A stretch of DNA of 32,387 nucleotides, taken from an uncultured Altererythrobacter sp. (lineage in GTDB: Bacteria; Pseudomonadota; Alphaproteobacteria; Sphingomonadales; Sphingomonadaceae). Shown here in pieces: positions 1-8,215 of this stretch (position 1 is its first letter; each line of letters starts with the position of its first letter). The stretch lies in contig CAJXLD010000006.1 in assembly GCA_913055595.1 (NCBI GenBank), forward strand, positions 1 to 32,387, read 5' to 3'. The notes below the pieces were generated by a model. That model did no database searches and was not told the DNA's origin. It was given only the letters and a program-made list of their open reading frames with translations. The translations under genes were made by a program, and so were the position numbers.

Positions 1-637
1 CAAACATGCCGACGATGACATAGCGCCTTGCCTTTGCCAGCTGCGCACGCTGCAAAATGCCTGCCCGGTTGAGCAACATCAACAGGACCGGCAGCAGGAA
101 GCTGATCCCGAAAGCGAGGATGAAGCGCATCACCAGGTCGAGATACTCGCCCATGGTCGGCAGTGCTTGCGCTTCCAGCCCGCCAGCCTCTCCCTGGAAT
201 TCCAGGAACCATTTGAAGGCTGTGGGCATGACGATGAAATAGGCAAGGCTCGCCCCCGCCGTGAACAAGACCGGCGTAGCAATCAGGAAAGGCAGAAAGG
301 CCTTCTTCTCGCGCGCATAAAGGCCCGGGGCGACAAAGGCCCATAGCTGGTTGGCGATGACGGGAAAGCTGATGAAGAATGCCGCAAACAGCGCCACCTT
401 GATCTCGACGAAGAAGGCTTCGTAAAGCCGGGTGAAAATCAGCTGCCCTTCACCTTCAGGAAAAGCCTGGGTCAGCGGGAGGACCAGAATGCCGAAAATC
501 TCGTCGGCGAAATAGAGGCAGACGGCGAAGGCCAGTGCAAGCGCGACAACCGCGCGCACCAAACGCTTGCGCAATTCGACAAGGTGTTCAAGCAGCGGCG
601 CCTGCGTTTCGTCGAGATCCTTGAGCTTGAAGGCCAT
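1..637 (-). CDS. tatC: Sec-independent protein translocase TatC (3' end outside window)
   Basis: TatC is the polytopic inner-membrane component that, with TatB, recognises twin-arginine signal peptides and starts export of folded proteins. The reading frame is open from the ATG at 637 to the left edge, giving 212 residues of a protein usually near 250, so the C-terminus is missing. The N-terminal segment PLLEHLVELRKRL matches the conserved cytoplasmic signature before the first membrane helix. Several hydrophobic segments follow, plus the FISFPVIANQLWAFVAPGLY segment typical of the family. The fifth-helix segment reads FGISFLLPVL, with Leu where E. coli TatC has Glu; substitutions here occur in alphaproteobacteria, so function is probably kept. 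The start lies 3 bases after the tatB stop, consistent with coupled translation as the last tat gene of the operon. Confidence 0.95.
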   Translation of the reverse strand, partial: MAFKLKDLDETQAPLLEHLVELRKRLVRAVVALALAFAVCLYFADEIFGILVLPLTQAFPEGEGQLIFTRLYEAFFVEIKVALFAAFFISFPVIANQLWAFVAPGLYAREKKAFLPFLIATPVLFTAGASLAYFIVMPTAFKWFLEFQGEAGGLEAQALPTMGEYLDLVMRFILAFGISFLLPVLLMLLNRAGILQRAQLAKARRYVIVGMF

Positions 638-640
638 GCG

Positions 641-1045
641 TCAGTCCGCCTTCTTCTCTTCATCGGGTCCCGCAGGTGGCGTAGGAGGCGGAACTGCGGC
701 CTCCGCGCTTGCGGCATCGGCGGAGGCATCCTTGCTCGCCTCAGGCTGCGCATCGCCCTTCTTCGGCGGCGGATAAGCGCCCGTCTGTTCCATTTCCGCA
801 GGCCCACCATCGGGGTGCTCGCGCATGACCTTTTCGTTCTGCGCTTTCCACTTCTTCTCCATCTCTTCCATTTCCGCCTCGCGGATCATGGAATCGAGGC
901 CGGTACGGAAGTGGGAAGACATGCGCCGCATCTTGCCGATCCAGCGCCCCGCTACGCGCAGCGCAGCAGGCATGTCTTTCGGGCCGATGACGAGAATCGC
1001 CACCACCACGATCAGCAGGATTTCCTGTGCGCCGATGTCAAACAT
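641..1045 (-). CDS. tatB: Sec-independent protein translocase TatB
   Basis: TatB forms the twin-arginine receptor complex with TatC. The 134-residue protein starts MFDIGAQEILLIVVVAILVIGPKD: a short periplasmic N-terminus, one membrane helix (about residues 5-22) and the GPKDMP hinge that separates TatB from TatA. An amphipathic helix follows (ALRVAGRWIGKMRRMSSHF). The C-terminal third is a low-complexity Ala/Pro/Glu/Lys tail, as is usual for TatB of this group. It sits between tatA and tatC, 24 bases after tatA and 3 bases before tatC. The start is ATG; no strong Shine-Dalgarno is visible, and a 12-base perfect palindrome (CCCTAGCTAGGG, 1057-1068) fills the place where one would lie. Confidence 0.95.
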   Translation of the reverse strand: MFDIGAQEILLIVVVAILVIGPKDMPAALRVAGRWIGKMRRMSSHFRTGLDSMIREAEMEEMEKKWKAQNEKVMREHPDGGPAEMEQTGAYPPPKKGDAQPEASKDASADAASAEAAVPPPTPPAGPDEEKKAD

Positions 1046-1069
1046 GTCAGGCGGCGCCCTAGCTAGGGG

Positions 1070-1297
1070 TTACGAGTTGTTCTTGTCCGCCGGAGCATTC
1101 TCGGCAGTTTCGGCTGGCTTGGCATCATGGACAATCTGGGCCGGCTTCTTGCTCGCGTCATCTTCATCGGCAAGGCCCTTGCGGAAGCTCTTCACGCCCT
1201 TGCCGAAATCGCCCATCATTTCCGAAATCCGGCCACGGCCAAACAGGATGAGGATCACCAAAGCGATGATCAGGATCTGGACTGGTCCGATATTCAC
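1070..1297 (-). CDS. tatA: Sec-independent protein translocase TatA
   Basis: TatA oligomerises to form the conducting part of the twin-arginine translocase. The protein is 75 residues, a normal length. It has one membrane helix (about residues 4-20, [13 protein letters not shown]), the FGRGR hinge and an amphipathic helix ([19 protein letters not shown]), then a charged soluble tail. The start is GTG at 1297, chosen because GGAGAG lies six bases upstream. It follows scpB by 32 bases and leads the tatABC genes, in the same direction as the whole argS-to-tatC operon. Confidence 0.95.
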   Translation of the reverse strand: MNIGPVQILIIALVILILFGRGRISEMMGDFGKGVKSFRKGLADEDDASKKPAQIVHDAKPAETAENAPADKNNS

Positions 1298-1329
1298 TTA
1301 TTTCTCTCCGAAAGCGTCAGATGCGCTAC

Positions 1330-2049
1330 CTAGGCGCTTTCATCGGGCATTTCCAGCTTCTCTGTCCCTTGTTCCAAATTTGACTCATCATCACATTCGG
1401 TCGAACCAACGCCCATATCATCCGCCCGTTCGGCAGCTTCTTCAGCCTCTTCAAGAGCATCTTGCTCTGCTGCGGCAGCCTCGGCGGCCTTCTGTTCCAT
1501 CACATCGTCAAAGGCATCTTCGACGGGATCGAGCAGGCCCGCAGCCTTGAGTTCGTCGAGTCCGGGCAGGTCCTTGCGGGTCTTGAGGCCGAAATGGGAG
1601 AGGAATTCATTGGTGGTGGCATAGATCACCGGGCGCCCTGGCACTTCGCGACGTCCCGCGGCGCGCACCCAGCCCGCCTCCATCAGCACATCCAGCGTTC
1701 CGCCAGAGGTTTGCACGCCGCGAATCGCCTCTATCTCCGCGCGGCTGACCGGCTCGTGATAGGCAATAATGGCGAGCACTTCGGTGGCCGCACGGCTGAG
1801 ACGGCGAAGCTGTTCCTTCTCCCGCCGCAGCAGATGGGCAAGATCGGGCGCGGTCTGGAACTGCCAGCGACGCCCGCGCTCCACCAGCACGATCCCGCGG
1901 CCGGCATAGTGTGCTTCGAGCTCGCGAAGCGCGTCACGCACATCCGCTCTTTCGAGATGGGCGGATATTTGCTCCACACTCAAGGGCTCCTCGGATGCAA
2001 AAAGCGTCGCCTCAACCGCGCGCAGCAGATCGTCCATTTCCTGGCTCAC
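1330..2049 (-). CDS. scpB: segregation and condensation protein ScpB
   Basis: ScpB is the winged-helix dimer that binds ScpA in the SMC-ScpAB condensin complex for chromosome compaction and segregation. The 239-residue protein contains the typical stretches LLRAVEATLFASEEPLS near the N-terminus, ATEVLAIIAYHEPVSRAEIE and the IRGVQTSGGTLDVLMEAGWV segment of the second winged helix, then RPVIYATTNEFLSHFGL. The last 60 or so residues are an acidic, Ala/Glu-rich tail. The start is taken as GTG at 2049 because GGAGGG sits seven bases upstream and the codon overlaps the scpA stop (TAGTG); an in-frame ATG at 2037 is a weaker alternative. The arrangement implies translational coupling to scpA. Confidence 0.93.
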   Translation of the reverse strand: MSQEMDDLLRAVEATLFASEEPLSVEQISAHLERADVRDALRELEAHYAGRGIVLVERGRRWQFQTAPDLAHLLRREKEQLRRLSRAATEVLAIIAYHEPVSRAEIEAIRGVQTSGGTLDVLMEAGWVRAAGRREVPGRPVIYATTNEFLSHFGLKTRKDLPGLDELKAAGLLDPVEDAFDDVMEQKAAEAAAAEQDALEEAEEAAERADDMGVGSTECDDESNLEQGTEKLEMPDESA

Positions 2050-2852
2050 TATGTGGCCCTCCGCACATGCAGCGGGCCGTAGGTTTCTTCCTGCCGGATT
2101 TCCGCCTTGCCCAGCCGCGCCAGCTCTAGCGCGGCGACAAAGCTGGATGCCAGCGCCGACCGCTTGAGGCGCGGATCGGCATCCTTGGGCAGGAAATGGC
2201 GAATTTCCATCCAGTCGACACTCACGCCGAGCATGGCGGAGACGCGATCGATCGCCGAATCGAGAGTCATCACCGGCCGCTCGCGCACCATGTGCACGAC
2301 CGGCTCGGTCCGCAGCTTGACCTGCCCGTAAGCACGCACGAGCTGGAACCAGTCGCATTGCCACTGGTTTTTGCGCAGTACCCTGAGCCCTTCGGGTGCG
2401 CCGCGCACAAAGACATCGCGACCCACGCGGTCGCGCGCCATCAGGCGGGCGGCGGCATCGCGCATCGCACCCAGCCGTTCGAGCCGCAATTGCAGGCGCA
2501 ACGCCAGCTCTTCGGGTGAGGGATCTTCCTGCTCGTCCTTGGGCAGCAGCAGGGCCGATTTGAGATAGGCAAGCCAGGCCGCCATCACCAAATAATCGGC
2601 GGCAATCTCGAGCTTCAGAGCCTCTGCCCGCTCGATATAGCTGATATACTGGTCCACCAGCGCGAGGATCGAAATCGACTTCAGGTCTACCTTCTGTCGC
2701 CTGGCCAAATCGAGCAGTAGGTCGAGCGGCCCTTCCCAGCCGTCGAGCTCGAGATAGAGCGCGGCATCGCTGTCCGAATGGCTGGCCGGGCCTTCCCATT
2801 CCACGGCATCTTCAGTGGCGGCCTCCTCGAAGACGATACCTTCCTCCGTCAC
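2049..2852 (-). CDS. scpA: segregation and condensation protein ScpA
   Basis: ScpA is the kleisin subunit that bridges the SMC heads. The 267-residue protein shows the family hallmark ELDGWEGPLDLLLDLARRQK near the N-terminus, then SILALVDQYISYIERAEAL and the IAADYLVMAAWLAYLKSALLLP segment. The C-terminal winged helix includes VSVDWMEIRHFLPK and SSFVAALELARLGKAEIRQEE. GTG at 2852 was chosen because it overlaps the nagZ stop (GTGA), has GAGGG four bases upstream and gives the usual kleisin length; the open frame continues upstream only inside nagZ in another frame. The 3' end overlaps the scpB start by one base. Confidence 0.93.
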   Translation of the reverse strand: MTEEGIVFEEAATEDAVEWEGPASHSDSDAALYLELDGWEGPLDLLLDLARRQKVDLKSISILALVDQYISYIERAEALKLEIAADYLVMAAWLAYLKSALLLPKDEQEDPSPEELALRLQLRLERLGAMRDAAARLMARDRVGRDVFVRGAPEGLRVLRKNQWQCDWFQLVRAYGQVKLRTEPVVHMVRERPVMTLDSAIDRVSAMLGVSVDWMEIRHFLPKDADPRLKRSALASSFVAALELARLGKAEIRQEETYGPLHVRRAT

Positions 2853-3859
2853 GCCGCCCTCGCCAAGTCGAGAAGCGCATCGCGCTTTGCGAGGAGATCG
2901 CCGCGATCGGCCTGCTGTGCCTGCGGATAGGCCAGTGCGGCATCGAGGCGTTTGGACACGTCTGCCGACATGGTCGGAAGCACATTGGCGATACCGTGCT
3001 GGTCGTCCATCTTCGCCCAGCAATTGAGCGCAATGTCACAGCCCGACTCGACCGCGCGGCTGGCGCGTTCGGGGATGCTGCCTTCGAGCGCCTGCATATC
3101 GATATCGTCAGTCAGCAGCAGGCCGGTAAAGCCGATCTCGCCACGGATAATCTCGGAAATGACACGCTTTGAGAAAGTGGCAGGATTGTCCTTGTCCCAG
3201 GCCTTGAACAGCACATGCGCGCTCATGCCGATGGGGGCATCTCTTAAGGTATGGAATGGGGCGATATCGACTTCCAGTTCCTCGGCGCTCGCATCCACCA
3301 CCGGCAGTTCCTTGTGGCTGTCGGCAGCGGCGCGGCCATGGCCTGGCATGTGCTTGACGCAACCGGTCACACCGCCGCGCGCAAGGCCATCCAGAATGGC
3401 ACGTCCCAGTGCGGCGACCTGCTTCGGCTCGGCACCCAATGCGCGGTCACCGATCACATCATGCGCACCTTTCTGACGGACATCGAGCAGCGGGGTATAG
3501 TCGACCGTGATGCCTACTTCGGCAAGATCCTGCGCCAGCAATTGTGCATTGGCACGTGCTGCCTCGATCGCGCTGGCAGGGGCGACCTGCCACAATTCGG
3601 CGAAGCTCCAGCCGGGCGGATAGGCATCCCATTGCGGCGGCCTCATTCTTGCGACACGGCCGCCCTCCTGATCGATGGAAATCAGCAGGCGATCGCGCCC
3701 ATGGATCGCGCGCAAATCATCGGTGAGCGCGCGCAATTGTTCACGGCTTTCCACATTGCGGCCAAACAGGACGTAACCCGCAGGATCGCACTCACGGAAA
3801 AAGGCCCGCTCCTCGGCGGTCAGCTCGCTTCCGGTCAGGCCGAAGATTGCGGGTATCAT
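2849..3859 (-). CDS. nagZ: beta-N-acetylhexosaminidase NagZ
   Basis: NagZ (glycoside hydrolase family 3) removes GlcNAc from cytoplasmic GlcNAc-1,6-anhydro-MurNAc peptides during peptidoglycan recycling, which in many Gram-negatives also affects beta-lactamase induction. The 336-residue protein has IDQEGGRVARM (about 62-72), the KHMPGHG substrate-binding motif (169-175) followed by ADSH with the mobile catalytic-loop His (182), and LLTDDIDM carrying the nucleophile Asp (about 251-252). ATG at 3859 is preferred because family members begin close to the PAIFGL stretch. An in-frame GTG at 3907 would add 16 residues and neither start has a good Shine-Dalgarno. It lies downstream of a SPOR gene and overlaps scpA by 4 bases. 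Confidence 0.93.
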   Translation of the reverse strand: MIPAIFGLTGSELTAEERAFFRECDPAGYVLFGRNVESREQLRALTDDLRAIHGRDRLLISIDQEGGRVARMRPPQWDAYPPGWSFAELWQVAPASAIEAARANAQLLAQDLAEVGITVDYTPLLDVRQKGAHDVIGDRALGAEPKQVAALGRAILDGLARGGVTGCVKHMPGHGRAAADSHKELPVVDASAEELEVDIAPFHTLRDAPIGMSAHVLFKAWDKDNPATFSKRVISEIIRGEIGFTGLLLTDDIDMQALEGSIPERASRAVESGCDIALNCWAKMDDQHGIANVLPTMSADVSKRLDAALAYPQAQQADRGDLLAKRDALLDLARAA

Positions 3860-3925
3860 AGGCAGGAGATTCGCAGGAAAGCGCGCCAGCGGCAAGCGTG
3901 AAACCACCAGATGATGTGGACAGCA

Positions 3926-3960
3926 CCCCCAAATCAGGTCCTGAGACCACTAGATTGGGG
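3926..3960. other. nested imperfect hairpin between SPOR gene and nagZ
   Basis: In the gap between the SPOR gene and nagZ, an outer pairing of CCCCAAATC with GATTGGGG (one bulge) encloses a perfect GGTC-CTGA-GACC hairpin. No T-run follows on the minus strand, so this is not a classic terminator. It could be an attenuator, an RNA-processing site or chance. Confidence 0.35.
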
Positions 3961-3976
3961 ATAGCTTAAGCCTGCT

Positions 3977-4663
3977 CTAAGGTTTGACCTGGCAATCGCC
4001 GCCATTGGCCCGCATCGCGCGGCACACCGAGTCGGCGGCGGCCCGATCCGCTGCAACGGCCTGCAGGCGATAGATGGTGCTGCCATCGATATCGGCTTCG
4101 ACAATGCGCCGCTCAAGCCCCTGCAGGACCGCGAAGCGATTGCGCAATTCCACCCAGCCTTCGGCGGCAGTAGCGCGAGTCGAGTAAGCACCTACCTGCA
4201 CGGCCACCCCGGTATTCGCAGGGGCTGCGACTGGTGTAGGCGTTGCCGCAGCGCTTTCCGATGTCGCAGCGGGTTCCGGCGCTTCGACTGCCAGTTGCCC
4301 TTCGATGCTCTGGCCTTCGCCCACTTCGAAGCTGAGGTCCCCTGTGCCTGCCACCTGCGTACCGCCGGGATCCTCCGGCCGCTCCTTATAGGGCTCGTCC
4401 GGAGCTGCGATTGTGCTGCCATCGGGCACCATATCGCCATTGCCCGGGCCGCCACGCAAGAAGTAGTAGCCACCGCCCAGGATCGCGACGAGCAGGAGCA
4501 CGGCGATCAGCGCGAAGATGACGATGCGGTAATCGCTGCCCTCCTCCTCGAAATCCTCATCGGCCTCGAGCCAAGGCAGCGCATCTTCTTCGCCAGCCAG
4601 CGAAAGCTGTTCGCCAGCTTCGAAGACGCCGTCCCCTTCCTGATCTCCGCCTGGCCAACTCAT
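3977..4663 (-). CDS. SPOR-domain inner-membrane protein
   Basis: This 228-residue protein has an acidic cytoplasmic N-terminus (about 1-44), one membrane helix (about 46-69, YRIVIFALIAVLLLVAILGG), a Pro/Ala/Thr-rich periplasmic linker and a C-terminal SPOR domain (about 152-226). The SPOR domain is recognised by VAVQVGAYSTRATAAEGW at its start and IYRLQAVAADRAAADSVC near its end. SPOR domains bind glycan strands stripped of stem peptides, typically at the division septum. The bitopic layout resembles FtsN/DedD-type proteins, but there is no clear basis for naming it ftsN. It starts 3 bases after the argS stop and precedes nagZ, so two genes dealing with peptidoglycan glycans are adjacent. Confidence 0.85.
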   Translation of the reverse strand: MSWPGGDQEGDGVFEAGEQLSLAGEEDALPWLEADEDFEEEGSDYRIVIFALIAVLLLVAILGGGYYFLRGGPGNGDMVPDGSTIAAPDEPYKERPEDPGGTQVAGTGDLSFEVGEGQSIEGQLAVEAPEPAATSESAAATPTPVAAPANTGVAVQVGAYSTRATAAEGWVELRNRFAVLQGLERRIVEADIDGSTIYRLQAVAADRAAADSVCRAMRANGGDCQVKP

Positions 4664-4666
4664 GTC

Positions 4667-6412
4667 CTAAAGCTCCTCGACGGCTTCCACGCCCAACAGC
4701 GCCAAGCCATTGCGTATGACCTGCCCGATTTGCACGCTGAGGAAAAGCCTCGCTGCGGAAACATCCGGACTATCGGCAATGATGACGCGCTTTGAAGGAT
4801 CGTCATTGCCCATGTTCCAGAAGGCGTGAAAGGCGGCGGCCAGATCGTAGAGATAGAAGGCGATGCGATGCGGCTCGCGCGCCTTGGCGGCGGCTTCCAC
4901 TTCACGCGGGAACTGCGCCGCCTGCTTGACCAGCGCCAGCTCGTCCTCGCCGAGCAGGGAAAGGTTCTCGTCGGATGGCGCGATCCCCTCCTCTGCCGCC
5001 TTGCGCAGGATCGAGCAGATACGCGCATGGGCATATTGGACGTAGAAGACAGGATTGTCCTTCGAGGTTTCGACCACCTTGGCAAAGTCGAAATCCATCT
5101 GCGCATCGGGTTTGCGGGTGAGCATGGAGAAGCGCACCACGTCCTTGCCCACTTCCTCCACCATTTCGGCGATTGTGACGAAATTGCCCGAACGCTTGGA
5201 CATCTTGGCCGGTTCGCCATTGCGCAGCAGCTGGACCATCTGCACCAGCTTGACGTCGAACGGGATCGGCTTTCCCTGTCCCTGTGAAAGCGCGGCCACG
5301 GCAGCCTTGATCCGCTTGACCGTGCCGGCATGGTCCGCGCCCCAGACGTCGATCAGCTCGTCTGCGTCCTCGGCCTTCTGCATGTGGTAAGCGAGATCGG
5401 CACCGAAATAGGTCCAACTGCCATCGGACTTCCTGATCGGGCGGTCCTGGTCATCACCGAATCTGGTCGAGCGGAACAGCGGCAGTTCAACCGGTTCCCA
5501 ATCCTCAACCACCTTGCCCTTGGGCTTTTCGAGTACACCGTCATAGACGAGGTCGTGCCCGCGCAGCCATTGTTCGGCGGCTTCGGGTTTGTGCGCGGCC
5601 TGGAGCTCGGCTTCCGACGAAAAGACATCGTGCTCAATGCCCAGCAGGGCCAGGTCGGAGCGGATCTGGTCCATCATCGCGGCGACGGCTTCTGACTTGA
5701 ACAGGGCAAGCCATTCGCCCTCGTCCTTGCCGACATATTTGTCGTCGAACTTGTCTGCGAGGCGCTTGCCTACAGGCATCAGATAATCCCCTGGATACAT
5801 GCCCTCCGGGATCTCGCCGATATCCTCGCCCAACGCTTCGCGGTAGCGCAGGTGCGCCGAGCGGGCGAGCGTATCGACCTGGCTACCGGCATCGTTGACG
5901 TAATATTCGCGGATAACCTTGTGCCCGGCAAATTCCAGCAGGCTCGCCAGCGCATCGCCAACCACCGCACCGCGGCAATGACCCATATGCATGGGGCCGG
6001 TAGGGTTGGCCGAAACATATTCGACATTGACCCGCCGTCCCTCACCCATGTTGGATTTGCCGTAATCGCCACCAAGCGCCGCAATGGCAGCAACCTCATC
6101 CAGCCATACCTGCGATTGCAGGCGCAGATTTATGAATCCGGGTCCGGCAATTTCTGCACTTGCCACCATGGGGTCGGCCACCAGCTTCTCGACAATCTTC
6201 TCGGCCAGCGCGCGCGGATTGGTCTTCGCCTGCTTGGCCAGAACCATGGCGGCGTTGGTCGCCAGATCGCCATGGCTGGCATCGCGCGGTGGCTCAACGC
6301 TGACATTGTGGCGATCCGAGCCTGCTGGCAGCACGCCTTCGCTTTCCAGCGCAGCGAGAACGGCATCGACCTTGGCCGCATAGGCGGCATAGAGAGTTTG
6401 CGTTTCGGTCAT
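4667..6412 (-). CDS. argS: arginyl-tRNA synthetase
   Basis: ArgS charges tRNA-Arg in the cytoplasm. The 581-residue class I synthetase has the Add-1 N-terminal domain (residues about 1-110), the HIGH-type motif in ANPTGPMHMGHCRGAV (HMGH at 142-145), the KMSKR motif at 403-407 and an anticodon-binding DALR domain with the usual C-terminal stretch (FLSVQIGQVIRNGLALLGV). Length is normal. The ATG at 6412 is the only start fitting the family N-terminus; no strong Shine-Dalgarno is visible because a REP-like hairpin pair begins 7 bases upstream. It is the first gene of the SPOR-nagZ-scpAB-tatABC string. Confidence 0.97.
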   Translation of the reverse strand: MTETQTLYAAYAAKVDAVLAALESEGVLPAGSDRHNVSVEPPRDASHGDLATNAAMVLAKQAKTNPRALAEKIVEKLVADPMVASAEIAGPGFINLRLQSQVWLDEVAAIAALGGDYGKSNMGEGRRVNVEYVSANPTGPMHMGHCRGAVVGDALASLLEFAGHKVIREYYVNDAGSQVDTLARSAHLRYREALGEDIGEIPEGMYPGDYLMPVGKRLADKFDDKYVGKDEGEWLALFKSEAVAAMMDQIRSDLALLGIEHDVFSSEAELQAAHKPEAAEQWLRGHDLVYDGVLEKPKGKVVEDWEPVELPLFRSTRFGDDQDRPIRKSDGSWTYFGADLAYHMQKAEDADELIDVWGADHAGTVKRIKAAVAALSQGQGKPIPFDVKLVQMVQLLRNGEPAKMSKRSGNFVTIAEMVEEVGKDVVRFSMLTRKPDAQMDFDFAKVVETSKDNPVFYVQYAHARICSILRKAAEEGIAPSDENLSLLGEDELALVKQAAQFPREVEAAAKAREPHRIAFYLYDLAAAFHAFWNMGNDDPSKRVIIADSPDVSAARLFLSVQIGQVIRNGLALLGVEAVEEL

Positions 6413-6419
6413 TACAAAG

Positions 6420-6480
6420 GTGAGCTCCTGCGAAGGCAGGAGCCTCCGACAACTGGGTCCCTGCCTTCGCGGGGACTCAC
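6420..6480. repeat. REP/BIME-like pair of inverted hairpins
   Basis: Two hairpins face each other. The first, 6424-6443, is GCTCCTGC-GAAG-GCAGGAGC with a perfect 8-bp stem. The second, near 6457-6477, is GTCCCTGC-CTTC-GCGGGGAC with one G-T pair. Read on the opposite strand, the second copy shares the GTGAG flank, the GAAG loop and the GCAG arm with the first, and most stem differences are compensatory. This is the layout of a BIME (two REP units head to head); such GCGAAGGC-cored repeats are common between genes in sphingomonads. It lies between the lipoprotein gene and argS and may limit readthrough or protect RNA ends. Confidence 0.75.
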
Positions 6481-6505
6481 GAAAAGATCAAGAGGCTAGT
6501 CCGGC

Positions 6506-7156
6506 CTAGCGGGTCACGTTGTAGGCCAGCTGGTCCTCTGTCAGCTGGAAGCCAACGAGCAATTCGAAACTCGCACGTGCCAAGGCGGCGCGCACTTCCG
6601 GACGGGTCAATGGGTCGATTGCCGCATCGCTATCACCCGAACGCCGCTGACGAGTGATGATTTGGCGAATGTCGGATGGCAAGGTGGCTTCCTCTCGATC
6701 GACCACCGCGCCGGCAGTACCAACAGCACTGGCCCTGGCTTCGCCGTCGGCAAAGTTCAACGTCACCGAACCGAGTCTCTTGGCGATCACGGAGCTGCCA
6801 CCCCGAACCACGCTGCTGAAATAGGGAAGCTCAACGGTCCGCGCGCCATTGGTGTCTCGCCTGAGGCCCCGCACCTCGAAGCTTGCATTGGAATAGACCT
6901 CAGCACCGGTTTCGTCGCAGTTGCTCCGCACGTTGGTGATAACTGCGGTGACATCGATCGCGTCGGCAGTGGTTGTTCCAGCCGGAGAGAACAGCGTGAT
7001 GTCACCAGTATGATCGGGAATGCCCACAGCAGGGCAAACGGAGCGAAGTGCCGAGATACCGACACCCTCCTGCACCACAATGTCGCCTTCGCTCTTGCAC
7101 CCTGCCAGCAAGCTTGCGGCACCTGCCGCCACCATCAATGCAATTCGAACGTTCAT
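6506..7156 (-). CDS. hypothetical lipoprotein
   Basis: This 216-residue protein begins with a lipoprotein signal (MNVRIALMVAAGAASLLAGC, lipobox LLAGC with Cys20), so it should be acylated and anchored in the inner or outer membrane. The mature part is soluble and shows no enzyme motif that I recognise. A central segment (VTAVITNVRSNCDETGAEVY, then FEVRGLRRDTNGARTVELPYF) looks like a beta-sandwich repeat rather than a catalytic domain. AAGGA lies six bases before the ATG. It is divergent from ispH across 79 bases and lies upstream of argS, separated by the REP pair. Function unknown; proteins of this type occur next to argS or ispH in related genomes as far as I recall. Confidence 0.8.
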   Translation of the reverse strand: MNVRIALMVAAGAASLLAGCKSEGDIVVQEGVGISALRSVCPAVGIPDHTGDITLFSPAGTTTADAIDVTAVITNVRSNCDETGAEVYSNASFEVRGLRRDTNGARTVELPYFSSVVRGGSSVIAKRLGSVTLNFADGEARASAVGTAGAVVDREEATLPSDIRQIITRQRRSGDSDAAIDPLTRPEVRAALARASFELLVGFQLTEDQLAYNVTR

Positions 7157-7235
7157 TCCGGGTCCTTAGTCCTTCCGAGCCGATGCAGGGCCCTACCCCT
7201 TTCGCTGCGAAGCGACAACCGCTAGTGGCAGCGAT

Positions 7236-8210
7236 ATGAACGCCCCATTTCCCGAAACGCCCGAAGCGGATGAAAAGGCGCCGCTCACGGTCCTTATCGC
7301 CGCACCGCGCGGATTTTGTGCCGGCGTGGACCGCGCCATCGAAATCGTCGAGCGCGCGATCGAACGCTATGGCGCGCCCGTCTATGTACGGCACGAGATC
7401 GTGCACAACCGCTATGTCGTTGACGGCCTCAGGGCCAAGGGCGCTATTTTCGTGGAGGAACTCGACGAAGTTCCCGAAGGCGCGCCTGTGGTTTTCTCCG
7501 CGCACGGCGTCCCCAAGAGCGTGCCCGCCGAAGCCGAGCGGCGGGAGATGCTTTATGTTGACGCTACCTGCCCCTTGGTCAGCAAGGTGCACCGCCAGGC
7601 CGAACGCCAGATCGAAGCCGGGCGGCACATCATCTTCATCGGCCACGAGGGACACCCTGAAGTGATCGGCACTTTTGGCCAGGTCCCCGAGGGTGAAATG
7701 ACCTTGGTGGAGACCGTGGAGGATGTCGATAAGCTGGTGTTTACGCCAGGCATGCCGCTCGCTTTTCTGACCCAGACGACACTTTCGGTCGATGACACGG
7801 CTGAAATCGTTCAAGCCTTGAAGCTACGTTTTCCCGAAATCGTTGGACCCAAAGCTGAAGACATTTGCTATGCCACGTCCAACCGCCAGGCGGCGGTCAA
7901 GCAAATCGCACCGCACGCCGATCTTGTGCTGGTCATAGGCGCGCCAAACTCATCAAACTCCTTGCGTCTGGTCGAAGTGGCCGAACGCTGCGGCACGCCG
8001 GCGCGGCTGATCCAGCGCGCCGATGAGATCGAGCAATCATGGCTCGAAGGCGTTGGCGCGATCGGAATTACAGCCGGCGCCTCTGCACCCGAAAAGCTGG
8101 TTCGCGAGGTGGTCGACCGTCTTGGCGAATGGCGCAATGTGGAAGAGCGAACATTGGTAGCGGCGGAAGAGAAGATGACCTTCAAGCTTCCGCGTCAACT
8201 GACAGAATAA
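7236..8210 (+). CDS. ispH: 4-hydroxy-3-methylbut-2-enyl diphosphate reductase
   Basis: IspH is the [4Fe-4S] enzyme that makes IPP and DMAPP from HMBPP in the last step of the MEP isoprenoid pathway. The 324-residue protein has the three cluster ligands in RGFCAGV (Cys28), DATCPLV (Cys112) and [11 protein letters not shown] (Cys211), and the GHEGHPEV motif with the catalytic Glu (about 142). Length is normal for the family. It is the first gene of a plus-strand group and is followed after 5 bases by thrB. The upstream 79-base gap, shared with the divergent lipoprotein, contains a small TCGCT-GCGA-AGCGA hairpin (about 7202-7216) but no obvious promoter. Confidence 0.97.
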   Translation: MNAPFPETPEADEKAPLTVLIAAPRGFCAGVDRAIEIVERAIERYGAPVYVRHEIVHNRYVVDGLRAKGAIFVEELDEVPEGAPVVFSAHGVPKSVPAEAERREMLYVDATCPLVSKVHRQAERQIEAGRHIIFIGHEGHPEVIGTFGQVPEGEMTLVETVEDVDKLVFTPGMPLAFLTQTTLSVDDTAEIVQALKLRFPEIVGPKAEDICYATSNRQAAVKQIAPHADLVLVIGAPNSSNSLRLVEVAERCGTPARLIQRADEIEQSWLEGVGAIGITAGASAPEKLVREVVDRLGEWRNVEERTLVAAEEKMTFKLPRQLTE

Positions 8211-8215
8211 CCCGC

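Noticed and set aside
472-810. Arg-rich open frame overlapping tatC and tatB
   Set aside because: Out of frame with both tat genes and of shadow-like composition.
2049-2799. Long N-terminal extension of scpB running back through scpA
   Set aside because: The extension reads scpA in another frame and has no family similarity; the GTG at 2049 has a good ribosome site.
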